This document shows positions 59,501 through 62,500 of a stretch of DNA of 64,000 nt, in pieces. Within the stretch, counting starts at the first letter, position 1; each line of letters opens with the position of its first letter. This stretch comes from Paroedura picta (Eukaryota > Chordata > Lepidosauria > Squamata > Gekkonidae): contig NC_135374.1 of the NCBI RefSeq assembly GCF_049243985.1, positions 57,285,934-57,349,933 of the forward strand. Direction: 5' to 3'. Position numbers and translations under genes: made by a program. The notes below the pieces were generated by a model that did no database searches, had not been told where the DNA came from, and was given only the letters and a program-made list of their open reading frames with translations.

Positions 59501-62500
59501 GGTAACAATCAGTGAGAACAACAATTCCACCATGGCATCCTTACTCCCCCAGTCCTAATTTTATATCACAAGTGATTCATGACAGTATATATTACTCATA
59601 ATTCCTGGTTGGTTATAGAAAGAATCATTTTGATCTAATTAGAAAGGATGAATGAAACAGTGCCACCCATTACAACTGAGCAGGGGTGGGAGTAACGCTG
59701 CACAACTGGTGCAGTAGAGCTGAACCTAACTAGTGTTTTTAGATCAGGTAGTTACTGTAAGTTTGTAACAGCTTAGCGGAATAGTGGGTAACCACTAGTT
59801 TTTACTGCTGTCTGGGGATTTATATGACAATACTGTTGTATGTATATTTAGTTTTTAATGTTTTATGATTTTATGGGGTGTATTGTTTTTATTGTTGTAA
59901 CCCACTTCGAGACAACTTAGTCAGGAGAGGCAGAATATAAATTATAATTAAACTAGGCTGAAAGCCGGTTGCACCCACGGATGCGCTAGTGGTGGGAGCC
60001 TATGATGGCTGCGCCATCACCCTACCTGGCTGCGCTTGGTTGACGTTCCCCTCAGCCAGCTGGGCTGGCAGGTGGAGTGGCAGGCTTGGCGGGGTGCCGC
60101 TAGACCACATTTCTCACAGGGAGCTTCTGGCCACGAGGCTGCAAGCGTGCCTCGCAGCCGGCTTCTGGGGGCGGGCACTCAAGGGTCTGGCTCAATCTGG
60201 GTGCACCCAGCTTTGCTGGATAGGCCCGTGCAGCCAGAAGCAGTGTCCAGACACCCGGACGTATCCTGGACACCACTCGTCCCATAGTGGCTCTGCCGAA
60301 ATATTAGAGCCACTAATGGTTAAAGATCTGTAAACCGCTCTGCGGGAGCAGTAAAAATAAAGCAGTAAGGGGTAAGTGGGCGAAGAAAGGAGTGGGTTGA
60401 GTCCAGGTAAAAACTCAAAGGGGCCAATTGGGAGCAGCGTTAAAATTTAAAAAGTTAAAATTAGAGTATTTACCTCTCTGGATTCCAGTCGCTACCACAT
60501 GCGACAAGCCTTGGCAAGGCCAGGGCTTCCCCCCCCCCTCCAGGCCTGTCATTGGCCACTTTGGGCGGGATGGTAGGTCAACATGACCATATATTGTCAT
60601 ATTACCCAATGATGTTTTTTTTTTAATTTAAAAAACATAAACTAATTAACTCCAACTCAATTGGCAAAATCCCTCCAAGACCATCACAAAACTCTGGTTG
60701 AGAAAACCTGCCCAATGTGGTTACTTTAATCTGAGAGAAATCTGAAGTTATAAATAACTGAATGCAAAACAGAAATAACAATAAAAAATACATGTGATCC
60801 TGGCCATGCACCATGTAATTTGGCAACAATGTTGTTTTTACAAGCCATATGTGGAACTACAGATCTTAAAAGCTCTTCACCTGCTGATGTGCTTTCTGTA
60901 TATGAGATTCACTTTGTGCTGTGAAAGAAGGTTGGAAAGCCGGCTGTACTTGTGGTGAAGATTGTATCACAGGCTGAGCCATGGGAGGAAACTGTGGTGT
61001 GGGTAGAAGGCCATAACTTGGCATTTGACCATTTGGAGGGAGAGGGACCTTGTAGGAGAAAAATATAAAGGCATTTTTCATTCATTTCAAATCAAGAACA
61101 ACCACTAAAAGAACATAATTAGAGCCCTTCCAGCAGCACACTTAGTCTACCATCATGTTTACCACAGTCACCCACTAGCTGCTCTAGAGTAGCGATCCCC
61201 AACCTGTGGGCTGCGGACCACATGTGGTCCTTCGACTAATTGGAGGTGGGCCGCGAAGAACGCCTTCTCCCCCCCCCCCCCGGCCCTTTACAACACACTT
61301 TGGGTGTCATTGTCTCCCATCACTCCCAGATGGGACTATCTCATTGCAGAGAAACAAGCTCAGGGTTCCCATTGATTTGTCATTGTCATGAGTTAAAATT
61401 TCCATGAAAATAAAATGTTCCTTATGTTCATTGTTGTGGCGTGTCTGTATCTTATTTTGAAGGGATGTTTAAACATTACCATAGCGACCAGAGTCAGAGA
61501 GCGTTAGGGCAGTGGTTGAGAGTAGAGGAGTAAACTACCCCCCCACACACCGGGCCTCAGTAAAATTGTCAAGCGTTGAGTGGTCCCCGGTGATAAAAAG
61601 GTTGGGGACCACTGCTCTAGAGGACTAATGAACAGGACATAGGGGCCAAAGCCATCACCTGATGCTGCCTTGCAGCACCACTATTCAGCACTCGTATTAC
61701 TGCCTCTACATGTGGAAACTCCCTTTAATCACCATGATTAGCAGCCAGTGATGGCTCTCTCTTAACCTGTCTAATCATCTTTTAAAACCATGTGTGTTCA
61801 TGGCTATAATCTCACCCACTGGCAGCAATATGGCAATTTAATTACTCATATAATAAAGCAGTTCTTCCTTTAATTTGTCTTGAACTTTCATCAACTTTAC
61901 TGGATGGTTCCTAAAGTTAGTACCGATACTGAGAATTAAAGAGAAATTTCTCTGTCCACTTCCTCTTCTCCACAGACAATTTCACAAACCTCTATCAATC
62001 TAAATATGAAATAATGATTACACAACAAATGATAGAAACCAGTAATTTTCATACCTGGTGGTGCATAGGATCCTGTTGCATTCCCAGCATCCGTTGCTGA
62101 AACTGATCTATATTTGGGAGTTGGGGATAAACTGGTTGCTGTATGCCTTCACCTGGAAATCCACTAAGCAATAAAATTATATTATCATTAATATATACAG
62201 CATTTTTTCCTCTAACCTTTATATTCTTATACTAAATGCTGGGTGCCATTCTATTACTCAGAAACAGGTTTTTAATTAATATATGAATGTAACTATAGAA
62301 CAGATAAAAAACATATACACCAATTTTTTTAACAGAATACTGATGATGAGGATGATGTCATCCATTCAGTTGTGTCCGACCCTTGGCGATGCTATAGGAA
62401 AGTCTTCGCCATACGCCCCTGTCTCTGACGGCTTTTAGTTGGTTCATGGTTCAGAATACTAAAAAGGTCTAAAAATTAAGAGACTTCTACAATGTTACCC

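Noticed and set aside
60041-60333. Open frames at 59989-60333
   Set aside because: They sit inside the hairpin-led repeat copy D, with no known motif and no splice signals joining them to SCAF4.
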